Shown one piece after another: positions 8,346 to 17,175 of a stretch of DNA of 64,000 bases. The notes under the pieces are model-generated. The model had not been told where the DNA came from, ran no database searches, and worked only from the letters and a program-made list of their open reading frames with translations. Position 1 is the stretch's first letter. Every line of letters begins with the position of its first letter. This stretch comes from Prolixibacteraceae bacterium. GTDB lineage: Bacteria; Bacteroidota; Bacteroidia; Bacteroidales; Prolixibacteraceae. The DNA is taken from contig JAIBEZ010000089.1 of the NCBI GenBank assembly GCA_019459485.1, positions 21,828 through 85,827 on the forward strand, written 5' to 3'. The position numbers and the translations under genes were made by a program.

Positions 8346-9680
8346 TTAATTCAACCCGCCATGGCCGCGGTACAATTTAATTGGTTTGTCGAGCTTCACT
8401 TTTAGCACAGTAACATACTTGTCCAACACGCTTTCTGGAACATCGATATAGACCAATCCGGGAACGGGGCTCCACGATATTTTGCCCACAATTTTATGCT
8501 GAAGTTTAGCGCCGTTGCCCACCACCTTGATGTCTTCAACTTTGTTCGTCAGCCCTTTGACCATCACTTGTCCGTGTGTTTTTCCGTGAAGGAAAAGATA
8601 AACTGTTGTTGAATCTTTCGTAAGCGTGCTTGGTCCGTAGAAATGGCCTTGCGGCAAACCAGCCACCGTGTTGAAAATGGCTTCGCCGTGTTTTTTGTTC
8701 CAGGCACCCAGCTCTTTAAGAACATGAATCTGTTCCTCGGGAATGGTGCCATCTTCTTTTGGTCCCATGTCGAGCAGCAAATTGCCACCGTTCGCAACGG
8801 CATCAACAAAAATAGTGATCACTTCGTAGGGCGTTTTCCAGTTGTTGTCGTGGTGAAAACCCCAATTGTCGTTGGTTGTCATGCACAATTCCCACCAGTT
8901 GTATTTTGGTTTCGAAACCGGGAAGTTTTGTTCGGGCGTTTCGTAATCGCCGTAGCCCTGAAGTCGGCTGTTGATGACGGCGTTCGGGTTGCCTGACAAA
9001 ATAATCTGACGCACTTTCTGCGATTCCCATTCTTCGGCACTGTGTTCCCAATCGCCATCGAACCACCACAAATCGGGCGTAAACAGGCTGTTGATTTCTT
9101 TGATCTGTCCCTGGAAGAAATTCCGAAAACGGTTCCAACGCTCGTAATCGTCGGAGATTTTGTATTTCGAGCTGTCTTTCAGGAAACCCGGATAATCCTT
9201 GTCGGTCCAGTCGATTAGTGAAAAATAAGCGCCGCATTTGATGTCGCGTTTGCGCAGTTCCTCGAAGAACGGTTTAATCATGTCGCGTTTGGCCGGAGTG
9301 GCTTTCACGCTGCTCAGGTTGTTCAGTTTGGTGTCGTACATGGCCACGCCGTCGTGGTGTTTGGTAGTAATCACCGAATAGCGGGCGCCGCTTTCCTTGA
9401 TCAGATCGGCCCACATTGCCGGATCGTAATTTTTCAGGGTAAAGCCTTTCAGCTGTTTCATGTAATCGGCATGACTGATTTTTTTGTTATAAAAGCTCCA
9501 CGATTCGTCGATGCCGTCAACGGCGTAAATTCCTGCGTGAATAAAAATGCCCAGCTTGGCATCGGCAAACCACTGCATTTTTTCCTGAATTTCTTCCGGC
9601 TTGATTTTGGATTGGGAAAATGCGCCCGACGCAAACGATACAAAGAGACTGCAAAGAATAAGTTTCGAAAATCGGTTCAT
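8346..9680 (-). CDS. Alpha-L-fucosidase, GH29 family
   Basis: A 444-aa secreted enzyme with a Sec signal peptide (residues 1-22, ...SFASGAFSQ). GH29 motifs are continuous: WFADAKLGIFIHAGIYAV (37-54), YSVITTKHHDGVAMYD (101-116), LWWFDGDWE (204-212). By family alignment D208 is the predicted nucleophile; the acid/base residue cannot be assigned by eye. The protein ends shortly after a small beta-sandwich, without an extra carbohydrate-binding module. It lies 18 bp downstream of an alpha-L-rhamnosidase on the same strand, so both probably act on one fucose- and rhamnose-containing glycan in the periplasm. No SusC/SusD pair is adjacent. GH29 members can also act on other 6-deoxy or related sugars, so exact specificity is open. 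Confidence 0.93.
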   Translation of the reverse strand: MNRFSKLILCSLFVSFASGAFSQSKIKPEEIQEKMQWFADAKLGIFIHAGIYAVDGIDESWSFYNKKISHADYMKQLKGFTLKNYDPAMWADLIKESGARYSVITTKHHDGVAMYDTKLNNLSSVKATPAKRDMIKPFFEELRKRDIKCGAYFSLIDWTDKDYPGFLKDSSKYKISDDYERWNRFRNFFQGQIKEINSLFTPDLWWFDGDWEHSAEEWESQKVRQIILSGNPNAVINSRLQGYGDYETPEQNFPVSKPKYNWWELCMTTNDNWGFHHDNNWKTPYEVITIFVDAVANGGNLLLDMGPKEDGTIPEEQIHVLKELGAWNKKHGEAIFNTVAGLPQGHFYGPSTLTKDSTTVYLFLHGKTHGQVMVKGLTNKVEDIKVVGNGAKLQHKIVGKISWSPVPGLVYIDVPESVLDKYVTVLKVKLDKPIKLYRGHGGLN

Positions 9681-9698
9681 TGTTTTATGTTTTTAAAA

Positions 9699-12377
9699 TT
9701 ATTGTACGACTACAAACTCGTAAGTTCCGGCAGCAAGATTGGTCAAATAACCAGTATTGCTTGATTTTGGCTGTGTATAAACAACCTTACCGTTTTGGCT
9801 CACTTTTTTTCCTGAAAGCTGTAAACTGGCCGAACTGTTTGCCGGAATTACAACCTGATAAACAACCGTGTTTCCATCGCGTTTCCACGACGATTGAATC
9901 TCGCCAAAAGGTCCTTCATAACTGGTCTCGAACGAATTCAGCCCTTTTACGAAATGGGGTTGGAGCAACACATTTTTAAAGCCCGGTTTTTCCTGATCGG
10001 GTTTTAGTCCGCCCAAGGCTTTGTAATACCATGCGCCAATTTCGCCAAACATGATGTGGTTGAGCGAAATATCGCGGGTGGCATCAATCGGCCAGTTTTC
10101 GTACAACGTAGTAGCCCCGTTCACGATCCACCATCCCCAAGATGGAAACGTTTCCTGAGCCGCCACTTCATAAGCCAGTTCAGCATATCCATTTTCGCTC
10201 AAGGCATTCAGGATTGTTTTCGTTCCAAGCAAACCAACGTCTAAATGCTTGTTGTCGGCAATCACCCTTTTTGAAAGGTTTTCAGCCACTTTGGCTTTCA
10301 GGTTTTCAGGAACAATTCCCCAGAAAAGCGGTGCGCTCAATTCGGTTTGTAACCCGGTGCCGTAAATTCCGGTTTCCCGGTTCAGGTATTTAGCATTGAT
10401 GGCATCGGAAATTTTTCTGGCTAAAGTGGAGTATTTCGTGAAATCATCTTCCTTGCCAAATAATTTCGCTGTTTTGGCCAGAATATCTGCATCAACAAAA
10501 TAGTAAATCGATGAAGTCAGTTCTTTGGGCGTGACCGATTTTACCGGAACCCAGTCGCCCAACCCCCAATCAGTAAGCCCTTCCGGACTAATTTCAGTAA
10601 TGTGGTCAACATACAGTTTGATGTTGTCGTAGTTGTCGGCCAGCAATTTTGAATCGCCATAAAACAGGTAAATATTCCATGGAATAATGGCAATCGTGCT
10701 CGTCCAGTCGGGGCCGTTCGCCCATGTATAGCCCCAGCCGCTGGTTGGAATAATGGCAGGCAACACTCCATTGGGCTGTTGCTCGTCGCGGTGATCGGCC
10801 AGCCATTTTTCGTAAACGGTAATTCCGTCAAAACCGTACAAGCCGGTTTCAATGGCAATGTGTGCGTCGCCCGTCCAGCCATTTTTTTCACGTTGCGGGC
10901 AATCGGTTGGGTAACCATACAAGTTCGATAAATAGGAAACATTGGTAGCTTTCCAGATTTTATTCAGCGTTTCGTTCGAGCTGCTTACCTGACCAACCGG
11001 AGGAACATCGCTGTGCATGAAAATTCCGGTCAGGCTCTGGATTTCAACCGGGCGATTGCTGGTAACTTCGATGTATTGAAAACCTTTGTAGTTGAAATGT
11101 GGCCAGAACGTTTCCACGCCTTCGCCACTCAAGGTATAAATATCGGTTTGGAATGGATCGGTGTCATCCGTTGGGCGGTAATGCACATCGATGTTTGACA
11201 TGTTCACATTTCCATCATTGTAGATCATTTCTGAATGTTTCAGACGAATGACCGTTCCGCGTTCGCCTTTCACGCTGATGCGGGTGATTCCGGCAATGTT
11301 GCGTCCCAAATTGTAAACCGACTTCAGTTCAGTCATTTTATTTACGCTTACCGGATTAATCTCTTCCACAAAACGAATCGGGTGCAGTTGTTGAGCAACG
11401 ATGTTTTGCGAAGGAGCATTCACCGGAATGGTATTTTCCCATTTCGAATCGTCGAATCCGGGTTTATCCCAACCGGGCTGACTGAGCCGCGCATCGTGGT
11501 GTTCCGCTGTATAAATACTGTTGAAAATGATCGGGCTCAGCGAAGTTTTCCAATCGGTTCCCGAAGTAATAACTTCTTCGCGGCCATCCTGATAAGTGAT
11601 TCGGAGATCGAGACAAAATTTCGGACGGTCGCGCCATGGTGCTTCGTGAAAATACCAAACAGCCGTTGACTGGTGGTTGTACCAGCCATTTCCGAGCAGA
11701 ACACCCAGCGCCACCTCTTTTGCATCGACCATCGAAGTTGCATCGTAAGTCACATACAGTGTTCGGCGGTCGAAACGCGTGTACGTCGGGTCGAGCCGGT
11801 GATTGCCCACTCGCTGTCCATTGATCGAAAGTTCGTACAAACCGGCGGCAGCCATATAGATACGTGCACTTTTTACTTTTCCTGAAGGCTGAAACTGCTT
11901 GCGGAAATAGGGTGCCGGTTTCAGTGCAATGTCTTTCGAATCCGAAATCCAGGCGCCTTTCCAATTGCTGATTTGCATCATCCCTGTTTCGAAACTGGCT
12001 ATTTTTGCAGCAGCCGATTTTTGTTGGTCTTTGTCCCATAAAATCACCGACCAGTAATGTTTGGTAAACGGCTGCAAAGCTTTTCCCTCGTATGAAACGA
12101 GCATTGCCGATCCCGAAATCTTTCCGGTGTCCCAGCTATTTCCTTTTCCGGCGGCTACCTGAACCGAATCGGTTCCAACAATCACCTGATAAGCCGTTTG
12201 AAGCGCACCCTGCCTGATGTCATTCATTTGCCATTTCAGTCGGGGCGAAGCTGCGTCAATTCCGATCGGGTTGACCAGGTGTTCGCATTGAAGATTAACG
12301 GGTTGGCTTTTTTGTGCCTGGGTATGAATGGCAATCAGCGCTAAAAGCAGAAGACCAAAGAATCTGGCTGATTTCAT
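9699..12377 (-). CDS. Alpha-L-rhamnosidase, GH78 family
   Basis: An 892-aa secreted protein with a signal peptide (residues 1-21, LLLLALIAIHTQAQ). It shows the full bacterial rhamnosidase arrangement: an N-terminal beta-sandwich (LQCEHLVNPIGIDAASPRLKW, about 29-49), a second beta domain with WISDSKDIALKPAPYFRKQF, the (alpha/alpha)6 barrel with the diagnostic YPTDCPQREKNGWTGDAH (near residue 490; the Glu of CPQRE is the likely general acid), and a C-terminal beta domain. GH78 enzymes invert and release L-rhamnose from flavonoids, pectin or algal glycans. It is the upstream gene of a two-gene unit with the GH29 fucosidase. A divergent gene (GlcG-like) starts 122 bp away. Confidence 0.95.
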   Translation of the reverse strand: MKSARFFGLLLLALIAIHTQAQKSQPVNLQCEHLVNPIGIDAASPRLKWQMNDIRQGALQTAYQVIVGTDSVQVAAGKGNSWDTGKISGSAMLVSYEGKALQPFTKHYWSVILWDKDQQKSAAAKIASFETGMMQISNWKGAWISDSKDIALKPAPYFRKQFQPSGKVKSARIYMAAAGLYELSINGQRVGNHRLDPTYTRFDRRTLYVTYDATSMVDAKEVALGVLLGNGWYNHQSTAVWYFHEAPWRDRPKFCLDLRITYQDGREEVITSGTDWKTSLSPIIFNSIYTAEHHDARLSQPGWDKPGFDDSKWENTIPVNAPSQNIVAQQLHPIRFVEEINPVSVNKMTELKSVYNLGRNIAGITRISVKGERGTVIRLKHSEMIYNDGNVNMSNIDVHYRPTDDTDPFQTDIYTLSGEGVETFWPHFNYKGFQYIEVTSNRPVEIQSLTGIFMHSDVPPVGQVSSSNETLNKIWKATNVSYLSNLYGYPTDCPQREKNGWTGDAHIAIETGLYGFDGITVYEKWLADHRDEQQPNGVLPAIIPTSGWGYTWANGPDWTSTIAIIPWNIYLFYGDSKLLADNYDNIKLYVDHITEISPEGLTDWGLGDWVPVKSVTPKELTSSIYYFVDADILAKTAKLFGKEDDFTKYSTLARKISDAINAKYLNRETGIYGTGLQTELSAPLFWGIVPENLKAKVAENLSKRVIADNKHLDVGLLGTKTILNALSENGYAELAYEVAAQETFPSWGWWIVNGATTLYENWPIDATRDISLNHIMFGEIGAWYYKALGGLKPDQEKPGFKNVLLQPHFVKGLNSFETSYEGPFGEIQSSWKRDGNTVVYQVVIPANSSASLQLSGKKVSQNGKVVYTQPKSSNTGYLTNLAAGTYEFVVVQ

Positions 12378-12499
12378 TAGATGTTGGTTTTAATGGTTCA
12401 GTTTGTAAACTTAGTTTGTTTTTCCAAAAATAACTAACATGAATTATTGTTTAACTTTAGCGCTTAATTTTATCAAACGTCTAAATAGAAAAATAACAA

Positions 12500-12934
12500 A
12501 TGGCACATACAGAAATCGAAAAATTATTGGCAAACATAGAAGAACTTGTCCCCGTTTACATGGCGATTCCCGAAGATTACGCCAAATCAAAAGGAGTTGC
12601 GTCGGTTTGTATTATTACCGAAGACGGTAGTATTTACGGAAAAGTATTTGGAACCGATCAGCTCCGCGGCCGCGATTCGTTTAAAATCGCATGGACAAAA
12701 GCCAGTCAGGTGTGGATAACCGGCTACAAAACCAACGAATACGAACGACTGATTTTTACCGACCAAATGGATTACCACACTTTTGGCATCAGCCTGCCCG
12801 ATCTGGTCGGCTACGAGGGCGGACAACCCATCACCCTTCCAAACGGAACCAGACTGGCGGTTGGATTTAGTGGATTCCGGGGAGGAACTGATTTGGAGAT
12901 TGTGAGGAAAGCGTTGGAGAAAGTAAACGGATGA
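12500..12934 (+). CDS. GlcG/HbpS-like small protein
   Basis: A 144-aa cytoplasmic protein. The start of the domain (EKLLANIEELVPVYMAIPED), the central GKVFGTDQLRGRDSFKIAWTKA and the terminal AVGFSGFRGGTDLEIVRKAL follow the GlcG/HbpS (DUF336) fold, whose members bind haem or small ligands or sit in glycolate and diol gene clusters. No haem pathway gene is adjacent, so the ligand is unknown. It is divergent from the rhamnosidase; a near-consensus -7 box (TAACTTTA, 12452-12459) is the likely promoter. The end of the gene is followed after 17 bp by the first copy of a 16-bp repeat that recurs beyond the VapBC pair. Confidence 0.75.
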   Translation: MAHTEIEKLLANIEELVPVYMAIPEDYAKSKGVASVCIITEDGSIYGKVFGTDQLRGRDSFKIAWTKASQVWITGYKTNEYERLIFTDQMDYHTFGISLPDLVGYEGGQPITLPNGTRLAVGFSGFRGGTDLEIVRKALEKVNG

Positions 12935-12951
12935 TCGGAAACAGGAAATGT

Positions 12952-12967
12952 TGATCCGATGAACTCC
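12952..12967 (+). repeat. 16-bp direct repeat, left copy
   Basis: TGATCCGATGAACTCC, identical to 14163-14178. The two copies enclose the DUF3795 gene, vapB and vapC. The right copy belongs to a full hairpin; the left copy lacks the matching arm. Confidence 0.8.
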
Positions 12968-13022
12968 TTTCATTGAATCAATTGTATAAATCCCGCAATG
13001 CAAACAGGATTAATGTTCGCTT

Positions 13023-13046
13023 TGATAGTATCATATGATACTATCA
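13023..13046. promoter_or_regulatory. 24-bp perfect palindrome, candidate operator
   Basis: The 12-nt half TGATAGTATCAT is followed immediately by its exact reverse complement with no loop. A spacer-less palindrome of this length is more typical of a dimeric repressor site than of a hairpin. It lies 38 bp upstream of the -7 box at 13084 and 75 bp upstream of the DUF3795 start. Confidence 0.6.
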
Positions 13047-13083
13047 TCAGGAAAACCTAACCAATTCTTTCATTTTTATTTTG

Positions 13084-13091
13084 TAATTTTG
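13084..13091 (+). promoter_or_regulatory. Bacteroidota -7 box for the DUF3795 gene
   Basis: TAATTTTG matches TAnnTTTG and lies 29 nt upstream of the ATG at 13121. Confidence 0.6.
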
Positions 13092-13120
13092 AATTTCAAC
13101 AACCTTAAAATGAAAACACT

Positions 13121-13456
13121 ATGGAAAAATTAATTTCTTGCTGTGGCTTAGACTGTGTCGGTTGCGATGCCAGAATTGCCACCTTAGCCGATGATAATGA
13201 TTTGCGTACCAAAACAGCAGAGACGTGGAAAGTTCAGTTCGGTGCCGATATAACGCCCGAAATGATTAACTGTACCGGATGTCGAGAAGCCGGGGTTAAA
13301 TTTGCCCATTGTGCCGAATGTGAAATCAGGAATTGTGTAAATTCAAAAGGATTCGAAACCTGCGCCAATTGCGAGAAGCTGGAGGATTGTGACATCACAA
13401 AAAGCCTGCACCAGTTTGTTCCGGAGGCTTTGCTGAATTTGAAATCACTGAATTAA
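13121..13456 (+). CDS. DUF3795 cysteine-rich protein
   Basis: A 111-aa protein beginning MEKLISCCGLDCVGCDA, the standard opening of DUF3795. It contains twelve cysteines, mostly in CxxC-type pairs (CVGC, CTGC, CAEC, CANC), which suggests bound zinc or an iron-sulfur cluster; no function has been established for the family as far as I know. The protein is cytoplasmic with no signal peptide. It is preceded by a consensus promoter box and a long perfect palindrome, so it is probably regulated. It shares a segment with vapBC that is bounded by 16-bp direct repeats. Confidence 0.88.
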   Translation: MEKLISCCGLDCVGCDARIATLADDNDLRTKTAETWKVQFGADITPEMINCTGCREAGVKFAHCAECEIRNCVNSKGFETCANCEKLEDCDITKSLHQFVPEALLNLKSLN

Positions 13457-13500
13457 AGTATAAGTAAATTAATTAACTTTGATTTCTAAAATATTTGATC

Positions 13501-13737
13501 ATGGGAATTGAAACAATTGATATCGAAAACAATAAAGGATCTCAGGCCATCAGTATTCCGAAGAAAATGAGAATAGACGATGACAAGGTTTACCTTAAGA
13601 AAGTGGGTAATTCACTTTATATTATACCATTCCATAATCCGTGGCAAAATTTGATTGAAAGTACAGACTCATTCACGTCAGATTTTATGGACGAAAGAAA
13701 CCAACCCAATCAACAACATCGAGAATCGTTAGACTAA
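13501..13737 (+). CDS. vapB: VapB-type antitoxin
   Basis: A 78-aa protein starting at ATG 13501 (a TTG six nucleotides upstream is less likely). The N-terminal half (SQAISIPKKMRIDDDKVYLK, then VGNSLYIIPF) is an AbrB/MazE-like swapped-hairpin DNA-binding domain; the C-terminal half (LIESTDSFTSDFMDERNQPN) is the acidic toxin-binding tail typical of VapB. The stop codon overlaps the vapC start in TAATG (1 nt shared), the classic coupling of toxin-antitoxin operons. It is expected to neutralise VapC and repress its own promoter. Family and pairing are clear. Confidence 0.92.
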   Translation: MGIETIDIENNKGSQAISIPKKMRIDDDKVYLKKVGNSLYIIPFHNPWQNLIESTDSFTSDFMDERNQPNQQHRESLD

Positions 13738-14138
13738 TGGAATATTTGCTCGATACGAATATCTGCATATACATTATCAAGAAAAAACCTGCTGAAGTTT
13801 TTGAAAAATTCAAAAATTTGGCACTTGGTGATGTTGGGATTTCTTCTATTACATTGGCAGAATTACAATATGGTATAGCAAAAAGCTCAAGCCCGGAGAA
13901 GAATAGAGAAGCATTGGAGAAATTTCTTACTCCAATTGAAATTCTTGACTATGGTTATGAAGCGACCGTAGAATATGGAAAAATTCGGGCGGAATTAGAG
14001 AAAAAGGGGATTCCAATTGGACCTTTAGATATGCTAATTGCTTCTCACGCTAAGAGTCTTGATGTCGTTTTGGTAACGAATAACGTGCGGGAATTCGAAA
14101 GAGTAGCAGATTTGAAGATAGAAAATTGGACAAAATAG
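13737..14138 (+). CDS. vapC: VapC PIN-domain ribonuclease toxin
   Basis: A 133-aa PIN protein of normal length. The acidic metal-binding residues are in place: D6 in YLLDTNI, E42 in SSITLAELQYG and D98 in IGPLDMLIA, followed by VTNNVREFERV (113-123), the usual last motif. VapC toxins cleave specific RNAs, most often initiator tRNA or the 23S sarcin-ricin loop. The toxin looks intact, in contrast to the broken PIN remnant at 5.3 kb. It ends 22 bp before a structured hairpin (14161-14223) and is convergent with rlmD. Confidence 0.95.
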   Translation: MEYLLDTNICIYIIKKKPAEVFEKFKNLALGDVGISSITLAELQYGIAKSSSPEKNREALEKFLTPIEILDYGYEATVEYGKIRAELEKKGIPIGPLDMLIASHAKSLDVVLVTNNVREFERVADLKIENWTK

Positions 14139-14160
14139 ATCAAACTGCCATATAAAAATG

Positions 14161-14223
14161 ACTGATCCGATGAACTCCCTGCCCGCCATTCGGCTTGTCA
14201 GGCGGGCAATTCATCGGATCAGT
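14161..14223. repeat. Two-stem palindromic element carrying the right 16-bp repeat
   Basis: The outer stem ACTGATCCGATGAA (14161-14174) pairs perfectly with 14210-14223; the inner stem TGCCCGCC (14180-14187) pairs with 14201-14208; the loop is 13 nt. Its 5' part repeats 12952-12967 exactly. There is no T tract, so it is not a simple terminator, though it lies between convergent vapC and rlmD. Confidence 0.85.
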
Positions 14224-14239
14224 CGTTTAACAGCTTATA

Positions 14240-15649
14240 CTATCTCTTTTCCAATAGTACCACATTTTCAACATGGTGCGTATGCGGAAACATATCCACC
14301 GGCTGAATGCGGGTAACTTTATACATTTCGTCCATCAAAGCCAGGTCGCGGGCTTGGGTGCCCGGATTGCAACTTACATAAACCACTTTTTCGGGGGCAG
14401 CTTCCAGAATGGTTTTCACCACATCTTCGTCCATTCCGGCGCGAGGAGGGTCGGTAATAATCACATCCGGTTTTCCATTTTGCGCTATAAAATCGCTGGT
14501 CAGAATTTTCTTCATGTCGCCCGCAAAAAAGCTGGTGTTTTCGATGCCGTTCAGAACCGAATTTACATGCGCATCTTCAATGGCTTCAGGAACATACTCG
14601 ATACCAACCACTTTTTGCACATTTCGGGCAATAAAGTTGGCAATGGTTCCGGTACCGGTGTATAAATCATATACTATTTCGTTGCCTTTCAGTCCGGCAA
14701 AATCACGGGTAACTTTGTACAGCTCGTAAGCCTGTTCAGAGTTGGTCTGGTAAAAACTTTTCGGTCCGATCTTGAATTTCAGGCCTTCCATTTCTTCCAG
14801 AATATGGTCATTTCCTTTGTAAACAAGTATTTCCTGATCGCTGATAGTATCGTTTCCTTTTCCGTTGATCACATACATCAGCGAAGTGATCTGCGGGAAT
14901 TCTGCAGCAATGGCTGCCATTAATTTTTCGCGGTTCTCCTGCTGTTCGCTGAAAAAGCACACGATCAGCATTACATCGCCGGTAGTTGAAGTGCGGACGA
15001 TGATGTTGCGCAGGAGTCCGGCCTGAATGCGTCGATCGAAAAATTCAAGGTTATTTTCGTCAGCATACTTCTTAATGAAATTGCGGATTTCGTTCGAAGG
15101 TTCGCCTTGCAACCAGCATTTATTAATGTTGATAATTTTATCGAACATGCCCGGAACATGAAATCCCAGCGCGTTTTTGTTCATGTCATCGCCTTCAGTA
15201 CCAATTTCTTCGTAAGTCAGCCAACGTTTGTTGGAAAACCCGAATTCGAGTTTGTTGCGGTAAAAAGTGGTTTTTGCGGAACCCAGAATCGGGGTAATTT
15301 CAGGAAGTTCAATGCGCCCGATTCGCTGCAACTGATCTACTACCTGTTTTTGTTTGTAATAGAGCTGTTTTTCGTAGGGAAGAAACTGCCATTTGCAGCC
15401 GCCGCACACTTCAAAATGTTCGCAAAAAGCCGGAACACGGTCAGGCGATTCGGTAATAACACGGGTTACCCGCGCTTCCATGTATTTGGTACGCTTTTTT
15501 GTTACCTGCAAATCAACCACATCGCCCGGAATGACATGCGTGGTAAATACTACCACATCATTCACACGTGCAATTGCTTTTCCTTCAGAACCAATATCGG
15601 TAATTAAAACACCTTCCAAAAACGGCTTTATTTTCCTGCCTCTTCCCAT
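14240..15649 (-). CDS. rlmD: 23S rRNA (uracil-C5)-methyltransferase, RlmD/RumA family
   Basis: A 469-aa protein, taking the ATG complementary to 15647-15649 as start (an upstream TTG would add seven residues). The N-terminal TRAM domain (EGVLITDIGSEGKAIARVND...) is followed by the four-Cys iron-sulfur site (CEHFEVCGGCKWQ plus a later cysteine), then the SAM-dependent domain with YDLYTGTGTIANF, ITDPPRAGMDEDV and the catalytic motif YVSCNPGTQARDL, whose Cys forms the covalent uracil adduct. RlmD methylates U1939; some single-enzyme species use RlmCD for both U747 and U1939, and sequence alone cannot separate them. It is transcribed toward vapC and divergent from the secreted repeat protein. Confidence 0.94.
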   Translation of the reverse strand: MGRGRKIKPFLEGVLITDIGSEGKAIARVNDVVVFTTHVIPGDVVDLQVTKKRTKYMEARVTRVITESPDRVPAFCEHFEVCGGCKWQFLPYEKQLYYKQKQVVDQLQRIGRIELPEITPILGSAKTTFYRNKLEFGFSNKRWLTYEEIGTEGDDMNKNALGFHVPGMFDKIININKCWLQGEPSNEIRNFIKKYADENNLEFFDRRIQAGLLRNIIVRTSTTGDVMLIVCFFSEQQENREKLMAAIAAEFPQITSLMYVINGKGNDTISDQEILVYKGNDHILEEMEGLKFKIGPKSFYQTNSEQAYELYKVTRDFAGLKGNEIVYDLYTGTGTIANFIARNVQKVVGIEYVPEAIEDAHVNSVLNGIENTSFFAGDMKKILTSDFIAQNGKPDVIITDPPRAGMDEDVVKTILEAAPEKVVYVSCNPGTQARDLALMDEMYKVTRIQPVDMFPHTHHVENVVLLEKR

Positions 15650-15810
15650 AATCTGTAAAATTTTCAGCAAAAGTAATTAAATCAGGCAAACAACCTGATT
15701 GTTGCAAGAAAGTGCAAAATAAGGGAGGTATATATTTTATATGTTTATGAAATTGGCATATCTTTAGGGCAAGTTTGGATAACAATTTACAACCCTTATA
15801 TACTAAACTT

Positions 15811-17151
15811 ATGAAAGCAACTCTACTTTTAATTTTTGCAATTCTTTCGAGTGCTGTATTTGCACAATCGTGGAACCTTGTCGGTAAAAAAGCCTTTTCA
15901 GCAGGCGAAGCTTTCAACCAGTGTATCGCGCTTGATGGTGAAACTCCGTATGTTGCATACATGGACAGGGCAAATGGCGATAAAGTTACAGTAATGAAAT
16001 TTAATGGAACCGAATGGGAAGCGGTTGGGGCTGTGGGTTTTTCCGCCGGAAAAGCATCATCAATCAGTCTGGCAATAAGCGGAGGAACTCCTTATGTGGC
16101 TTTTTGCGATGAGGCAAATGGGAACAAAGCCACTGTAATGAAATTCTCTGGTACAAATTGGGCTTATGTTGGTGGTGCCGGTTTTACAACGCATCGTGCA
16201 GATGTAATCGACATGGCCATGGATGGCAACACGCCCTGTGTAGCCTTTACTGATGCCAAATACAATGATAAAATTACAGTTATGAAACTGGACGGCGGAA
16301 CCTGGACAACAATAGGACAGGCGGGTTTTACAGCCGACTATACAAATGTACTTTCTTTGGCTATTGAAGGTGGAACCCCGTTTGTAGCTTACCGAGAGTA
16401 TTCTGGTTTTAGTTTAAAATCCAGTGTGATGAAATATAGTGGAAGTTCATGGCAACTTGTAGGTAATGCCGGATTTTCTACCGCAACACACGATGGAAAT
16501 CAATGCCTTGCAGTGCAAAGTGGCATTCCTTACGTAGCTTCGTGGGGCAGCAAGGATGGCAAAGCTACCGTTTATAAACCCAGTGGAGCAGGCTGGGTCG
16601 CCTTGGGTAATGCAGAGTTTTCCGGCGGACAGGCCTCTTCTTTAAGCATTAAATTTTCGAAATCAGGAACCCCTTATGTTGTGTTTGCCGATGGAGCGAA
16701 CAGCAAAAAAGCAACTGTCGTAAAACTTGATGGCGCGAATTGGATTCCTGTTGGCACTGCCGCATCGTTGGGAGAAGCAACCGATATAAGTATTGCAATT
16801 TCTGACAAAGATATTCCATTCATTGCCTATCGCGATGCTGCCAGTTTGAGACGCACAACAGTAATGAAATTCAGTAATATAACCAATACAAACAGCATTG
16901 CTGACGGCCATGATTCTAAGGTTTATCCAAATCCCGGTAACGGTGTGTTTACCATCGAGTCTTCCGGTTTGCAGGGTGGCGAATCCGAAATCGAAATTTT
17001 TGACCAATTGGGGCAGCTTATTTTATCACGGAAATCAGGTTTTACCAATAAAACAGAAATCGATTTATCGGGGAAGGCCAATGGCGTTTACATTCTTAAG
17101 TTGAAAAACAATAAGGGAGCCTATTCAAAATCGATTGTTCTTAACCGTTAA
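15811..17151 (+). CDS. Secreted seven-repeat (beta-propeller-like) protein with T9SS sorting domain
   Basis: A 446-aa protein with start ATG 15811 and signal peptide (MKATLLLIFAILSSAVFAQ). Residues 20-355 hold seven copies of a roughly 48-residue unit with the pattern AGFSxGxA..SLAI..GTPYVAF.D..NGxKATVMKF.GTxWxxVG. The seventh lacks the closing WxxVG strand, while the mature N-terminus begins SWNLVG, so the chain could close a seven-bladed propeller. The last 75 residues (VYPNPGNGVFTIESS ... ANGVYILKL...KSIVLNR) are a type A C-terminal sorting domain, which sends proteins through the T9SS to the cell surface. The ligand is unknown. A near-consensus -7 box (TATCTTTA, 15759-15766) lies upstream and a strong terminator downstream. 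Confidence 0.85.
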   Translation: MKATLLLIFAILSSAVFAQSWNLVGKKAFSAGEAFNQCIALDGETPYVAYMDRANGDKVTVMKFNGTEWEAVGAVGFSAGKASSISLAISGGTPYVAFCDEANGNKATVMKFSGTNWAYVGGAGFTTHRADVIDMAMDGNTPCVAFTDAKYNDKITVMKLDGGTWTTIGQAGFTADYTNVLSLAIEGGTPFVAYREYSGFSLKSSVMKYSGSSWQLVGNAGFSTATHDGNQCLAVQSGIPYVASWGSKDGKATVYKPSGAGWVALGNAEFSGGQASSLSIKFSKSGTPYVVFADGANSKKATVVKLDGANWIPVGTAASLGEATDISIAISDKDIPFIAYRDAASLRRTTVMKFSNITNTNSIADGHDSKVYPNPGNGVFTIESSGLQGGESEIEIFDQLGQLILSRKSGFTNKTEIDLSGKANGVYILKLKNNKGAYSKSIVLNR

Positions 17152-17175
17152 AATCCCTTTTGATAATTTGCTTTT

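Noticed and set aside
8346..12377. A polysaccharide utilisation locus around the rhamnosidase and fucosidase
   Set aside because: No SusC/SusD pair or PUL regulator is adjacent; the nearby TonB receptor is on the opposite strand and looks metal-related.
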